A stretch of 64,000 nt of DNA from Cladobotryum mycophilum (taxonomy: Eukaryota; Ascomycota; Sordariomycetes; Hypocreales; Hypocreaceae), in contig JAVFKD010000002.1 in the NCBI GenBank assembly GCA_036429605.1, positions 682,001-746,000 of the forward strand. The letters are read 5' to 3'. The notes beneath the pieces were generated by a model. That model ran no database searches, was not told the origin of the DNA, and saw only the letters and a program-made list of their open reading frames with translations. This document shows, one piece after another, positions 1-13,833 of the stretch; position 1 is the stretch's first letter, and each line of letters begins with the position of its first letter. A program made the translations under genes and the position numbers.

Positions 1-3000
1 AAGATCTAAATAGGGACATAGGAAAAGGCTAGTTTTGCGAGGCTGAACCAATCCATGGTATTTGTGCTTTGGACGTAGCGATGGTGGAGGAGGAAGCGAT
101 AACTCAGATGAGAAACTCAAGGATCTGGCGACAGGTTGTTACCTCTGACCGCAAAGCAAATGTCAAGGGGTAACATTGCAAGGCATGGCCCCACGACGGA
201 GGGCAGACCCAACTTAAATATGAATCTCAAATTCCACCACCGCTTCTCTGATACCTAGATTCCAGACATGAGTCCAACAACCACACTGCCATTCCCCGCA
301 TTCCAGCAAGCCTAACCGACAGACTGGGAGTGACATTTACCAGCCAGCGGAAGGGTGATAGCCCCTGGCAGCATTAGCTTCCAGCTATGCAAGGTAGTAT
401 AATTTAGGCATCGACCCCGCCAAATGCTACTCATCCATAGTTCAAGCGTGGGAGAAGGGAAATATAACACGCCGGCATATCTCTTCCGAATATCAGAAAC
501 ATCACAAAGTTCGTCTATCGTAAAGATTCTAGATCCACAGCTTAAGTTACTCAAATGAGTAACACAATTAGACAGTAGATTGTTGTCCAAGAGCTTGAAC
601 CTACGGAGCAGGAAGTTGTGCACAAGTTATCCACCTGACTGGCGGCAAATCCGAATGTGAAATGGGCAGCCAGCTCAACGTTCAATGTTGAACAGTGTAC
701 GCACAAGGAGCTCACCAAAATAATAATGCCTCTAGCACCACAGATTTGTGTTCCCGTTTGCTCTCTCTCTTTCTCTCTCTCTCCCATAGTACCTCCAGAT
801 AACGTCTGCAGTACTCCCATCTCTATGGCTATATATGCAGAATAAAGAACCCATTCTACCTACTTCACAACCTTCCATCCTAATACCGATACCCCCCATG
901 CAGGAAGATACAAAATCGATGACGGGACATCGTCTTATGAATTGGAAGATGGAAAGAAAATTGATATGCTCAGACTCAGTCGGCGAGTCAACATAAAGAT
1001 CATAGACAACCAACCGTTCTACGCATTCTGGCTTTTTAAACCTCCGAAAGAAGATGTAGAGTAAGATTTTCTTTTACAATTTTACGAGGCGCTTCAATAC
1101 GAGCTCAAGAGATTATGCGATGATGAGCCTGCCAAGCTCTTTATGGACATCATAGTCTCGTGTTGTCCAGCTCCGTCGCGGTTACAGATGCGGAATGGCG
1201 ATGCAATTCTATGCCATTACTCCCTCCATACGTTAAGAAGCTATCTTTCGCCATACTGAGTTCAGATGGCGGCTGCCAGATGAGGCCGGTATCGTTTGAA
1301 CCGGAGCGCATATAATCCCACTAATTCCCAAGAGGCATATCCGTAGAAGCGAAGCCTCCATTCTCGTTTGTTGTTAGTACTTGAGCCCCCGCTTCGTCTA
1401 TGCCTATGTTGACAGGGCCGTCTTCTCTGTTGTTGAACATGGCCGAAGAGTTGTAATGGCATGGATATGGTGTTATCGTTGGCCTAAATAAACCGACCAC
1501 AAGAATTAAGAATGGCATCTGCTATAATATAATATTTTGACTGTGTTTTCATAAGAATAACTTGGATTATAGTATTTAATATTTGTGACGGTCCGGGCGT
1601 TTCCCAACAAGGATAACCTAGATCGTGGTATCGACGTTAGCAGTAAATCAGAGTAAACTGAGCAATGGGTTCAAGTATTACGGTTCTATATTAGGTACCG
1701 ATAATAAATAGTTATATTAACGACTAGTTGTTTATTTATCCAAATCGTCATACTCATAAGATACATATATAAATAAGATTCTATAGCTTAGTTATGATCA
1801 GTCGGATCCGTTCTGATTATTCTTTCCTTTCAAACCATCCCTAACCAGCCATAATAAATACAAGGTATAACCCTCCTTAACGTGAACACTAACCATTCTA
1901 GACATTTTCGGGATCTGTAATTTTTTTCCATATCGTAGTCCATAAGAAGACTGCCTATCCTTTAACGTACAGTCATCGGTAGGATACGCTAACATTATGT
2001 CCCCCGGGTGCCCAATAGCTACAGTGTTAGAGATTCGTAGTATCAAACTCATATACTTTAACCATTAGCCCCCGTCCTTCAAACTTTTAGACAGAAGACA
2101 AACCTGCGGTCGCTCAAGAGGTTTTAGAATGCTGAGAAGGTCACGATGACTACATTGCTCAACACCCGGTCTCCATATTTCCCATTTCGCATCTATGTTT
2201 GCCAGGAGCCAGTCGTGGATGCCCTTTACGGCTGCTTGTTCCAATGGGCTGAGGTCTTGTTCAGATATCTGCTGTCCCTCAGAGTCGCCCATAAGGGGGA
2301 TTGAACCTGAGATGGGAAGAATTTGTGTAGTGGTGGCTTGCCAATGAAGGCTCGTATAGTTGGAGATGGAGAGCTGAGCGGGCGTGGTATATCTGTGACT
2401 GTTCGATTTCGCCGACTTTCTTGTCGATATGCGTGAGGGTGGGGTTTGTGCCTGATGTTATGGCGTTTTATTCCGATTGTCACATGACAGTACTTTCTAT
2501 AGTAGGGGCTAATTAAAACTCTTAATACTGAGCAATGTCAGTCGGTCACCTGACTCACAGTCTTTCCGCCAAGAAGCGTTGTGAGCAAACCCCTGATGTA
2601 GGATGCATGCTTTATCACGAGGCTTAAGGCGTCGAAGAACTCGAAGGCAAGCATTTCACAAACAAAGTAAAATTGAGAGGTTAAAAATAGGCATGTGCTT
2701 GCATTCTTCACTCTAGCAATTCTTAGTCCTAGTATAAAGCCTGGAGCCTAACGCTGAACAGGCATAATATCCCTCATCCACTCTCTATTCTCCTTAGGCC
2801 AATCTCGTACCTAGACTGCTTTTATGAGACCTTTGTTATTCAGGATTGGATTCTTCGGTACAATCTACTTGAATGGCAACGGAAATCTCTGTCATATAAA
2901 TGCTCTAACTACAATTACAAACATTGCTGTGTATTCTGCTCTACCGGTTGCGCCAATCGTGTATGTACTCGGTATAAGCTGTTCGTAGATTGCAGGCTCC

Positions 3001-5641
3001 TTTGTCGTGGTATTCTATGCCTAGCATCGAGACAGAGAGACCAAAGACAGGATCGCTGCCAGCCATGAACCAGTTTTCAATCAATAGCATGTCTATAGCT
3101 GTGCAAATTGTCAGAATTCTCTCCGTTTCGGTGTCTATACCTTTGACAAAGGAGTCGCTTAGCGAAATTTTCAAAAGGACACGCCAAAATATAGTAAGAT
3201 GTTCAACAGATTTTGAGTGGACAGGGGAAAGAGACACTTGACAAAGAATGCAGAACTTTGCCAATGGTGAATATAAAGGTGGACGTTGGGGAGATTCCGC
3301 GTAGAGACCTAACTCCGGGTACTTGCCTTCTCTATATGTAATTCCACGTCCTTGGTTATGTTTTAAAGAGTATTTAATTATCATTTTATAAGTTTTATTA
3401 TAAAGGTTTTTTTGGTCTTGTGATGGAGCCGGATGTGCTCTGGTGCAAGGAAGCTCAACTTCTAAATCAGGATGTCGAGAACACAGGAAGCGGGACGGCT
3501 CGAAGGATGAAAGCGAAACAATTGGGCCTTTGTATAACACAACAATTAACTTTTACCTCTGTTTGTTCAATCGGATCGATCTTGTTCCTCTTTCTAGACC
3601 AAATCAGTCTTGGACGATTAATCTAGATCATGTTAATAATCCTAATATTGAACAATGCACTCAGTCTACTGTTGCGGCTTCCATAGGGTTACCCGGGACT
3701 AGCGGAAGCCTTTAGACCACTGTGTCCTCTTTTGTTGTTGTGTCTTCTTTCGCTATCACAGTATGGATTCATAATTAGTATTAATTAATAATTGACTGCT
3801 CGTTAGAAGGTCTAGGCCCTATTAATAAAGGTGAATAATAGATAGTGATAATAGCATTGGCGCTGGCGGAGTTGGGCACATTGGCGAACCTGAATATCAG
3901 CGTGTCATGTTCCCTCATAGTAACGTACGTAATAATTTATCCCAGCATGCATACCTACCCTATATAGCAAGACATACATAGATAGTTAGCGTACAAAAAA
4001 TACATACAATAGTAACCTGCAAGTATATTAGTTTCGGGGCCCACCACTTAAAGTAGCTAAGGCCTGCAATGCGGGAACCAGCGGTTAATCCGCCTGTTTG
4101 ATGGAATGTGGCTTCTTTGCGGGCAAATATATCGTATAGAGGAATATATGGTATCGCGGATGGAATCTAGAGAGAGTTGTTGATCAAACCCGCTTATGGA
4201 GTCCAGGTCGTTCATCCAATCTTGTTTAGCCACGACTCGACTCAGCTGCAGCTCGCTGTAAGTGTTGCTTGTAAATACCAACTTCCCCGCAATCACCGCT
4301 TGCAATCGGTATTCGGTAAGATTCCTAGCAGTAAAGTAAACACCTCCAATAAATTAACTATGTGTGTACTACCTGCAGGCCACTATTCCAGCCCCTCTCA
4401 CTCTCCCCATCGTAACCACCAAAGAAAATGCTACATAGAGGTACATTAAACACCTACTATTGACCACAACATTCTACATCGCTTGCTCAGCTTCAAGTCC
4501 TAGCACCATCCATCATATTGACTAGGACTGACACAGATAATATCGTGACTAGGCGTTCCTTGTCGACAACGCGGTAAGATAGTTAGACAGATAGGTACCT
4601 AGTTCTCCTTTCAAACTATAATTGGAGTGATAACCTTAGCTTAGGTAGGTGGTACAAGCCCATGACTGCCCTCATACGCCGCCAGCTATATTCATGGCGG
4701 TAGGTTTATGAAGACTTCAAAAGGTGACGTTTCACTGCATATGTGTATTAGTCTATATTGCAGCGGGGTACTGTAGGCGGAACCTTCGTCCCTTGTCCCG
4801 TGTTCCTTACACGGACTATCTCCAGTACATAGTCTACGTGGTGATCGCTTCGCATTTAGTCAGTTGACCCCGCCCGTACAAGTATATAATTATGATGTAA
4901 GACAGAACAGCCACAAACAACACCAATCCAAATCCGGTTTAATCAATACTAGATGGGTTAAGTGCTGGCGGGGGCTAATGTGGCATTGCATTTAATCCCA
5001 CCCTAGAACGTTATACACGTGGACTATTTGATAGAGGAGTCAAGTCCCTTAAGCTTCTCGCCCGAGGAGTAACTCGTCACATGCATTCTAATAGGTTATG
5101 CGTTCTCTAACCAAAGCAGATCCTCACAGTTGCCACAGCTGGCTATAGGATACAATTTAAAGTTACTGTAGAGCCAAACTCTTATTAAAAACACATGCAG
5201 CTTTTATCATTACATCACATATCGTGGTAATCTCTTATTGGCGTAGCAGTATAACAGTCCGTCACAATATAATCATAGGAGGATTAATAAGTAATTGTGT
5301 CCTTTGATCTTGTCGGATGGTGGCATTGCAGCATGGTGGATATACAACATCAGCTCCCTCATACAAGAGCGGCAATTGTAGTACTGTATGATCATCGAGA
5401 TGCCGAAGCTCTCCTCAGCAAACGTCATTGCATGCATCCTTGAACAAGACCGGGGAGGAGAGGGGTAGTGACATACATCAGGAAATAGTTGGGCTTGACA
5501 GTATAATCCCCAATGATAAATAGCCGGCCTTCTCCAGGGCAAAGAATGCCACCAAATCATCTTTATACTCAAAACCACAGATCAACACTTCCTTCTCTAC
5601 TACCACCACTCTCCCAACAAGCAGATCATTCATTCTTCATT
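1..5641. other. Gene-poor region without a convincing gene
   Basis: No reading frame with a recognisable domain or a good intron/exon pattern was found on either strand. The longest open stretch (minus strand, about 2941-3540) has no ATG at its start and matches no family I know. A short weak open stretch with one internal stop (1150-1440, minus) is listed separately. Composition is moderately AT-rich, with many short stops in all frames, as expected for decayed or non-coding DNA. Confidence 0.5.
1150..1440 (-). pseudogene. Possible coding relic with one in-frame TAG
   Basis: An ATG-started minus-strand frame from 1440 has coding-like composition and is interrupted by a TAG at 1321-1323. It then continues in the same frame to a TGA at 1150-1152, giving about 97 codons. 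The codon after the stop is tryptophan-like context, and the stop could derive from CAG or TGG by one transition. I do not recognise the family, and a chance open frame of this length is quite possible. Confidence 0.2.
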
Positions 5642-7605
5642 ATGGAGACTGTCTCTCCAACCTTCGATAACAAAGACTTTCAGTTCGCCCAACAGGGACT
5701 TGTGGCGAAACTCAAGGTCCCTGTGGTGATTTCGAAAGCAACAAAAGAAGTAGTCTGGGATGCTGATGCCTATGCCTTCCTTGAGGATGAATGTCCCGAA
5801 ACCGCAAACAAGTCATTATGGAGACAGGGACAGCTCTGCAGCGTGACAGCGGGCCTTTATCTTGTCATTGATGGTATTTATCAAGTTCGCGGACTTGACC
5901 TGGCCAACATGAGCATTGTCCAAATTCCGGGCACTAACAAAGTTATCATTATCGACTGCTTGACCTCGAATGAAACCGCGGCTAGAGCCATTAATCTCTA
6001 TCAGGAGTACCACGTTGGACAATTTGGCAAGGAAGCGGAAATTGTGGCCCTCTTCTACACGCATTGCCATGCGGACCATTTTGGCGGTGCACAGGCCGTC
6101 GTGGACAGAGCGGGCAGTGATCTTAAGGTCATTGCCCCTGACGGCTTCCTTGAACATGCCGTTAGTGAGAATGTGTACGCTGGGCCGGCGATGGCCCGTC
6201 GATCCATCTACATGTACGGCGAGTCCTTGGAGAAATCTCCCACAGGCCAAATCGGCAGTGGACTTGGACAGGCGTTGTCCACCGGCCAGAGCTCATTAGT
6301 GGCGCCAACACAGAACATTAAAGTCGATGGTTCTTACTTCAAGGAAAGCTTGGGCATAGAAATCATCGTCCAACTGACTCCCGGGACCGAAGCACCCGCG
6401 GAAATGAACTTTTACTTCCCAGATTACCGTGCAATTTGCATGGCAGAGAATGCGATACATACACTGCACAACATCCAAACGCTGCGAGGTGCCCCGGTTC
6501 GTGACGCGAGACTCTGGTCGCGATACCTAGACGAGTCCATCGCGTTGTTTGGGGACAAGTCTGACGTCGTCTTCTCCAGCCACCACTGGCCCACATGGAA
6601 CGAGTACTCTGACGGTGATGACAAGGACAAGAACTTGGTCGTCACTTTTCTAGCGGAACAACGTGACTACTACGCCTACCTTCACAATGAAACACTCCGT
6701 CGCCTTAATGACGGCCAGACCCCCTGGAAATTGCCGAAGATATCGTGATGCCTCCGACCTTGAGTACGCGGTCGAACCTCCGTGGCTACTATGGCTCCAT
6801 CAGTCACAACGTCAAGGGAGTCTACGACAAGTACATGGGTTGGTTTGATGGCAACCCGGCAAACCTGTGGCCGCTGAAGCCCACCCACGAAGCAAGGGAG
6901 CTTGTCAAGTGCATGGGTGGGCCCCAAAACACTCTTAAATTGGCTCAAGGGTATTACGATGATGGAAACCTGCGGTTTGCGGCCACCCTATTGAACAAGA
7001 TTATCTTTGCGGACCCTACCTATGGCGACGCAAAGAGCCTATTGTCACAGGTTTACACAAAGCTAGGATATGGGGCGGAGAATGGGACATGGCGTAACAT
7101 CTATCTTACTGGGGCCAAAGAACTGGTTGGTAGTCCCGCCCCGTCGGTCAACCTCATGACGTCTGAATCTCTGTCGGCTCTCAACATGGACGAACTGTTT
7201 GATTCGTTGGCCATCCGCGTGGATGGACCAAAGGCATTCGCCCAAAAGGGTGTCACCATCGATTTCATGGTGGAGGATCTGCCACAAGTGGGAAGCAAGG
7301 GCTCCACCGGTTGGCACCTGAGGTTGAGCAACGGCGCCCTGACTGGGCATGCTGTACAATACGTGCAGCCCCCGAATCCGCGAGACAGTACGGTTACCCT
7401 TACGGCCTGGATTACCCACCAGAATCTTATAACCCTTGTGGGAAGTGCGGCCATCGCTCAGCCCGTCAGCATCGACGGTCTGGTTACTTCGTTCTCTGGC
7501 GATAAGGCAGCTTGGAAGACAATCACGGACCTAATCACATTGCCCAACCTTGCGTTTACTATTGTTACGCCTTGGTCACCGGTGCAAAAGCCTCTGGTGG
7601 TGTAA
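5642..7605 (+). CDS. Alkylsulfatase, SdsA1/Bds1-like metallo-beta-lactamase, with one frame break
   Basis: This encodes a class III alkylsulfatase, which hydrolyses primary alkyl sulfates such as SDS to alcohol and sulfate. The start is the ATG at 5642. The metallo-beta-lactamase domain carries the metal motif THCHADHFGG at about 6057-6086. It is followed by the alkylsulfatase dimerisation domain (RGYYG.SHNVK near 6778, then GGPQNTLKLAQGYYDDGN) and an SCP2-like C-terminal domain from about 7180 to the TAA at 7603. No intron is visible, as is usual for this family, which is of bacterial origin. The frame breaks at a run of five C at 6720-6724: upstream and downstream frames join perfectly to the family pattern if one C is missing there. 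The total would then be 654 residues, matching SdsA1 and yeast Bds1 length. Either this is a base-call error or the gene is a very recent pseudogene. No sulfatase partner gene lies nearby. Confidence 0.88.
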
Positions 7606-7812
7606 AAAGCAGCGCGGGGGTCTAGGAAGTGGCAGATACGTAGCAGCTACACCGGTATCGCAATGGAACCGAAATTTGGAGTTCTATGTGATGCCGATGT
7701 TCCAAATTGATAGCCTCAATGCTGATGTGATAAGATTGTAACCTCTCCAGTGCCCTACCGACTAGTGAATAGTATACTCATGTCAATTGGTTATTTTAGC
7801 CAGCGTCTCTTT
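7606..7812. other. Short intergenic spacer
   Basis: This spacer lies between the alkylsulfatase stop and the 3' end of a convergent pseudogene. It contains no recognisable feature. Confidence 0.4.
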
Positions 7813-8891
7813 TCAGTGAGAGTAGTACCTAGTGACGTTCCCCATGCTTACACAAATGGCCAAAGAGTTGAATAATGGCCAGCGGCAGTCTGATGTAGGA
7901 TATCACGGCTCAGGTGGAGGCCAGAGTTCCTCAACGGCGTGGAATGCGGCTTGAAGGGCGATACGCACCATGCCAGCCAAGGTAGCCTTTTCCTGATATC
8001 CCACTAAAAGTAAAACAGCGCATCAATAGTAGAGGGGGCTGTGAGTGGATTCAAGCACAAGTGGAGACATACGTACTCATAGGATATTGCATGGCAGCAC
8101 TGACTATAGCGGTGTTTTCTGTTCTGGCGACCTGGTGGCTTGAATCGGAGACGGTAGACCGAGTAACAAACGAGTTCATGAGTCCACCTATAAGAAGGAC
8201 TGAGGCGAGCGTACCGAGAACTGGAAAGCTATAGGTAATATTAGATGTAAATTAACCCTACAGAAGTGTTCTTCTGGTCGATAACCTACCGCCCTCGCAC
8301 GTTAACCAGTAGCATGAGAGAGCCCCAAGGACCTCTGCTGGCTTGGTCAAACACGTACATATCTCCAATAGGCCGTTGACCGGTGACGAACCAAATCCAC
8401 TTTAGCTGTAATATACCCTCTACTACTAGAATAATCATCACGGAACTGCAGATTGTTGCGAGCAGCGCAATAACAGTGTTCAGGGTGAGATCAAGTGGCC
8501 ATTCAGGCAGTTGCTTGTTGTCATATTGCGAAAGTAATGTGACTAGGGTAACAAGACCGACGATGGAAAAGAGTCAACACAAGATTTCAGGCAGCCATGC
8601 CTTGGTCTGTCGGAACAGTCCATGGCTAGACGGGACGGGGGGCCGCTCTGGTTGTGTCCATCATTATATTCTGGACTGGTCGGTGTAGGATCGACATGCT
8701 GAGTTGATGCAATTTCATCATTTGATAATAGTAAGATGGACTTGTATTCTGAACCGTGACTTGTCGTTCGTTGTTGCGTCATTGCAGGATTGTTGACTGG
8801 TTTGCAGCGGGGGGGGGGCTTTCTGCTGTATTGCACCAGCACCCCCACTCTTGGGTATGAGGGTCTCGAGATCCCCTGTCTGAGTGGTCAT
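7813..8891 (-). pseudogene. Broken DUF3176-family fungal membrane protein
   Basis: Minus-strand frames encode the N-terminal half of a DUF3176 protein, a fungal family of unknown function with several membrane segments. A hydrophilic N-terminus begins at the ATG at 8889-8891. It is followed by a first membrane segment, the pattern LLSQYDNKQLPEWPL, a second segment, and the family hallmark FDQASRGPWGSL near 8320. Two GT..AG introns are visible (about 8230-8290 and 8005-8075). An in-frame TGA at 8574-8576 interrupts the first membrane segment. Another at 7903-7905 sits just before the cysteine-rich segment SDCRWP..NSLAIC, after which the frame ends at 7813. At least two frame changes occur upstream, one at a run of ten G (8809-8818). 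The C-terminal half is absent. It is certainly non-functional as read. Confidence 0.7.
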
Positions 8892-9331
8892 ATTTGTCGA
8901 CTGCACCTTATCACGCACGATTGAAGATTCCAGCAGAATAGGTTGCTAGACAATTAGATGCGCCTGTTTCCTCATCAATAACATTGAGTCTTATTTATAG
9001 AGGATAAAGGCCTAGTTGAAACACCAGCCTCGCCCCGCAAACAGCGGCAGCTTCTGGTGGTGGATACAGCATAAGCCAGATTGGAAACTGCCCCAATCAC
9101 AAAACAAGCTGGAAATTTACAGCGTTATACGGCATACAGTAACTGTGGCTCATAAAATTGGGCTGCAAGTCGACGCTGCTCACGTGCGACTTGCTGCACC
9201 TATCAATCAATATATCTGCCCAGCCCCACCCCACCCTGGTTCGCTGCCCAGTCATTTACTTTCACGTTTCCGGCACAAATGGGCTTGAATGAGATGAGTC
9301 GAGGCTTCAGCTCTTGACTCGTGTCTGTGTG

Positions 9332-12271
9332 ATGGAATCGGAAGACCCGTTTGATTTCGCAAAGATCTCAATCTTGCAAGTTGCGAATATTGCCGCATCC
9401 ATAGGTGCTAAGGACCACAAACTGCTAGGCGCCAAGCACCAGAAAGTGCTATGTGGCTGCCTCGGTGCGACGCTGATGCTTGTTTGGGACTATCTTGAAA
9501 ATGCCGGGCTCGACCATAAGGAACGTCTGCGGAGGAGAATTGGCAAATTGCTGAGGGAAGTTGAAACCATCTGTAGCGTGAGTGCCCAGTGAATCATCCC
9601 TCGGTGGGCCGAGAACCGCTTGGCTGACTTCAACCTGAAGTTTGCGAGGTAATTGCCAATTTATTACATCTGCTTGCTGGAGCCGTGGACGAGTGCAGAA
9701 GGCTCGGTGGGAAAACCCCTCCATGTTCAGTCGACATATTTATGTGGCGGTTATTGACGAGAGTGTGATTCTTCAGCGGCTGGGGAGGCTGCCAACGAAC
9801 ATTCAGAAATTCGTGACGAAGAGGACTTAAATGAGCGCCTAGACTTTCTATCAATTGATGGAATTCCAGCTCGGCCATTTTCCCCCTGGTCAGATGATTC
9901 CACCTCGGATGACGAGGAGGGGGGAGGATGAGATTGGGCAGTCCTCATCAGACAACAATGGCTTGCATCAAAGCATGCAGAACATAGATATGATACTTGC
10001 TCAGCTTGCCCAAATTGCCGTTACAGTCCGACGGTCCAGCAAGCATTCACGGCTACAGAGAGCTGATCAGCTGTTCAAACTAGAGGAACACGACGATTTG
10101 AAGACGCATCTGAGCACTATGCTTCTCGCGCATGGAGAGTTCTCGCAAGAGAAAATTGACCCGTCCCACCTGAGTGAAGTACAGCAACGCATAGTTCGCT
10201 GCAATTTAAAGCGCCGCAACCGTTTTATATATGCACAGCGACATTCTAAATCTCTAGGTCCAGTTGCTGCTGGACATTCATCACGAGTGGGCATTGTTGA
10301 ATTGATCGACGCCAACCCAAAAGACGCAGATAACCAGAATAAAAAGGAAACACCATCCATCGTGAAAACCTCAAGCGAGCAAGCAAAAGTGCTTGTGAAC
10401 CCTACGATAGTAAGTGGCACTAGGGCATCTGCGGTCAGCGAGTCTCTTGTTTTACCACATACTTCTCTACCAGCACCAGCGGCCTCGACTGTAGTGTCCT
10501 CGACTGTGATCGACATCAAATACCCCCAGCCTCCAAAAGTAATGGAGGGGGCGCATGTTTTTACATGTCCTTGTTGTTGTCAAACCCTCCCGGTAGCTTT
10601 ATCGGAAGGGATCAGGTGGAAGTAAGTCATAAAACCTGAAATAGGGTTTCGCAGGGTGCTAAACAAGACAGGAAACACATCGCTGACGATCTTATGCCGT
10701 ATACTTGCATATTGCCCGGGTGTGCTCACCCCGAGGTTCTCTACGCCACGAAGAAAGAATGGCGACATCATCTCATCAATGAACATTATGGCTTTGAGTA
10801 TTGGGTCTGCTTTTCCTGCGGGGGAGCTACACAATTTCGAAGCCAACAAGATTTCATAACCCACACGACAACGGAACATAGTCCGTCTATACCGTCCAGC
10901 GAAATCCCACTTTTAGCAGATATCTGCAAACGCTCGGCGCCTGTAGAAATCACCTCCTGTCCACTGTGCAAATGGCCGGAAGATGAAGAAGAAGTAGATA
11001 AAAATATGCTCCTCGATCACATTGCCAAAGACCTGCACGCCTTCTCACTACGATCATTACCTTGGAATGACGACAATGGACAAGAGACTGAAGATCGAAT
11101 AAGACACAGCCGTGAAATGGTCTATTCGTGGCTCGGCAACGGATTGTCGGAGAATCCTACCATGATTTTACCTCCCCTCGATGAAAAGGTGTACGATTCC
11201 AATCACTTTCAGCAGAATCCTTATTTTGCAGATAGTTTGGCATCTTCAAGCTCTAGCAGACTTGAATCAGCCGCTTCGTGGGAAGATGAACTGAAGAAGT
11301 GGAAGCAGAAAGAGGGGTCCATTAGTTTCGGAAGTCACCAGAGTAAAGCAAGAGGCCATAGTGCGGCAGAGATCATGAGCTTCTTGGGATATTTCGAACA
11401 AAGGTCCGAGAATCTCAACAACAGTGACAGGGATATCAGCGACGAAGAGTCTGCAAATATGCGGGATATTTATCAACAATCCAAGCTTTTCTCTGCTGCA
11501 AGGGAGGGGAACAGTGATGTCATCAACACTCCTTGAAGGTGGCGTTGATGTTGGTATGGCGGGTGAAGATGGCATAACGCCTCTCTTTTTGGCTATCTAT
11601 GAAGAGCATGAGGGAGTCGTCAGCATATTGCTCGCCTACGGTGCTCATCCCAGGGCAAAGGATGGCTGGACAGCACTGTTGTTGTTAGCTATACGTAGAT
11701 GGAATGCGCAGATTGTTCAACTACTGATCCAATCCGGTGCTAATATTGAGAAAAAACAAACCAAGATGGCTGGACACCGCTGTTGCTGGCTGTTTATCAC
11801 AGGCATATAGCTGTCGTTAAAGTTCTGGTCAGCCTCGGTGCTGACATCGAGGCAAAGACTACGGGAAATGGCTGGACACCACTTTTATGGGCCATCTACC
11901 AGGGCCATGATAGTATTGTTAAGTTATTGATCAGGCGTGGTGCTTATATCGAGACAAAAAGCACCCAAGATAGCTGGACACCGCTCTTATTGGCTGTTGA
12001 TAGAGGGAATAAGGTTATTGTTAAACTGCTGACTGGGTATATAGATGAAAGCCAAGATGCCTAGACACCGCTTTTATGTGCCGCCTATAAAAGAGATCAG
12101 GCTATTGCCAAACGGTTGTTGAATCGCATTCTTTCCATTGAGGTACCTGGTTCGGGTGCTTTACGTGAGCCATATGAGGATGTCTGGCAAGCGTATCAGG
12201 GACTTCGGAGGCTAAAGCTTGAACAAGGGTTGCAATCTATTTTTAAGACCCTAGTGAAGCATTATATCTAG
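9332..12271 (+). pseudogene. Disrupted zinc-finger / ankyrin-repeat protein
   Basis: This belongs to a large fungal family with a helical N-terminal region, a cysteine/histidine-rich zinc-finger region and C-terminal ankyrin repeats. Exon 1 runs from the ATG at 9332 to a GTGAGT donor at 9578. The conserved block QNIDMILAQLAQIAV..SRLQRADQLF lies near 9980-10080. A clean 50-bp intron (10622-10671, GTAAGT..CTAAAC..ACAG) splits KKHI. The finger region, with FTCPCCCQTLP, YTCILPGC and CPLCKWP motifs, spans 10555-10980. Ankyrin repeats (GWTPLLLAVY type) run from about 11460 to 12100, and the final TAG is at 12269. Frame changes occur near 9690-9760, at a G6 run (9919-9924), near 11527 and at an A6 run (11751-11756). 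A TAG at 12062-12064 replaces the invariant Trp of an ankyrin repeat (TGG to TAG). Some indels could be assembly errors, but the TAG is a substitution. Similar proteins are often linked to fungal non-self recognition; that role is inference here. Confidence 0.72.
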
Positions 12272-13833
12272 TATAGTACTGTGAATCTTGCACTTAAACT
12301 CCATATCACATATTATTAATCACCTCTTTATTATCATCGATCAAGTAAATTTGCCACCAGAGTTAATGTTTTCCTTGAGCAGCGAGATACTTGGGTTACC
12401 AGAATTTCTTTTATTGTACCACCGATGTCAAATCTCCGCTCTAGAAGAAGTGCCTAGTTGTTAAGTATGAGGAGAATCCATAGATGCCATAGGGTCGGAC
12501 AATCTAATGTGCAGTTTCTGAGCGAGTGTCAGAAACTCGGGGGTATAGAAAGTAAAGTGGAGGAATCTGAAGGCTGCAGTGTGACTGGTGGCTCGCTGGA
12601 GAGTTACTGTAAACTAGCAGTTAGGGCTCAATGCAAGACTGTATTAATTTCTGACCTTCCTCTAAGAATTGATCGCTCCTTGGTATGTTTATACAGCTAA
12701 TACCTCACTCAACAAGTCACATGACCTAGGGGGCCGAAGGTTCTCTGATAGCGAGGGTTTCGGCGACTTCTAAAAAAGGAAGCAAGTGACTCTATTTACC
12801 TAGGTAGCGTCGATAGACTTGTAAAAGCATCGGTTATGGATAAAGACTTTGATGACACCGCATGGCCTGAGCTCCCCTGTGTCTGCTCATGTGGTCGTTT
12901 GTGCCTGAACGATGCTGTCACTCAGCATACAGGAGAACGATACGCGGAATAATAGACAAAAGCAGCATTGACCATGGATAGAATAGTGTGGCCCAGAAAG
13001 TTCAGATCCTGGCCGAATATCCGGTGTTATTCAGTTTTTTCCCACTTCGAATTGCTTCTTTCGCATGGTACGTACAGTTGCCAAAAGGGGCTCTTCTTCG
13101 GACCATCCAAGACTTACGCCATCGAATTTAGGACTAATGATCACCATATGGGTGCATACATGATCTTTCATTTGCATTCATCTCATCACCATGTGCCAGA
13201 TTTTCGAAACCCTCTTATTGAGGAGTGCATGGATTTGCAATCAACGCGGGGTTCAAGGTCTGGACCAAGAGATCGTCACTCACCTGGTGTCGTCAAGACT
13301 TCAACTACAAACATATCATCCATCATCCGCCGCTCCAAACCATAAGTATTCTAATACTCAGTCGATTGCCACCTCAGCTCAACGGCTAAGGAGCTGCGTA
13401 GAACTTCTAACGCCATCACTACCTTGTTTAATGACGCTGATGTAGAACTGTACCCTGGCGTGGATGTCCTTTGTCTTATAGATGTGGTGTTGCACAGGGT
13501 CAAGGACAGTAATCCATGCCACACCAAATTAGATCATCCACACAAGTACTTACGTTAATAGGCTGCACAAGAAGCGCTATGAGAACGGGTGCGGCATTTC
13601 TGATCCTACAAAGGGGCAAGGTTTCAAATTACCTAGAAGAGGTTGAAGGACCTCATTCGACAGTCTACCCAGAATCTACATGAGGACTCATCGGGTCTTT
13701 AGCTCACTACAAATATAATCTTTACAAAGCGACGACGATCACCGTGATGTCTAATTCTCCCTCAAGACTAAACTCCTACACCCAACAAAGGTCTTAAAGC
13801 AGGTCAAGTCTGAGGCAGTCCTCAAGAAGATCA
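12272..13833. other. Intergenic stretch with no supported gene
   Basis: Only short open frames without family signals were seen. The deleted N-terminal part of the following M3 peptidase relic should lie here in an intact gene, but I could not find it. Confidence 0.4.

Noticed and set aside
2941..3540. 199-codon open frame on the minus strand
   Set aside because: Its first codon is not ATG, it has no family pattern and no splice or promoter support.
6715..6760. An intron at the alkylsulfatase frame break
   Set aside because: No GT..AG pair exists that skips one base net, and both frames are conserved right up to the C run, so a one-base indel fits better.
10067..10519. 150-codon minus-strand frame
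   Set aside because: It is antisense to the well-conserved zinc-finger/ankyrin coding block.
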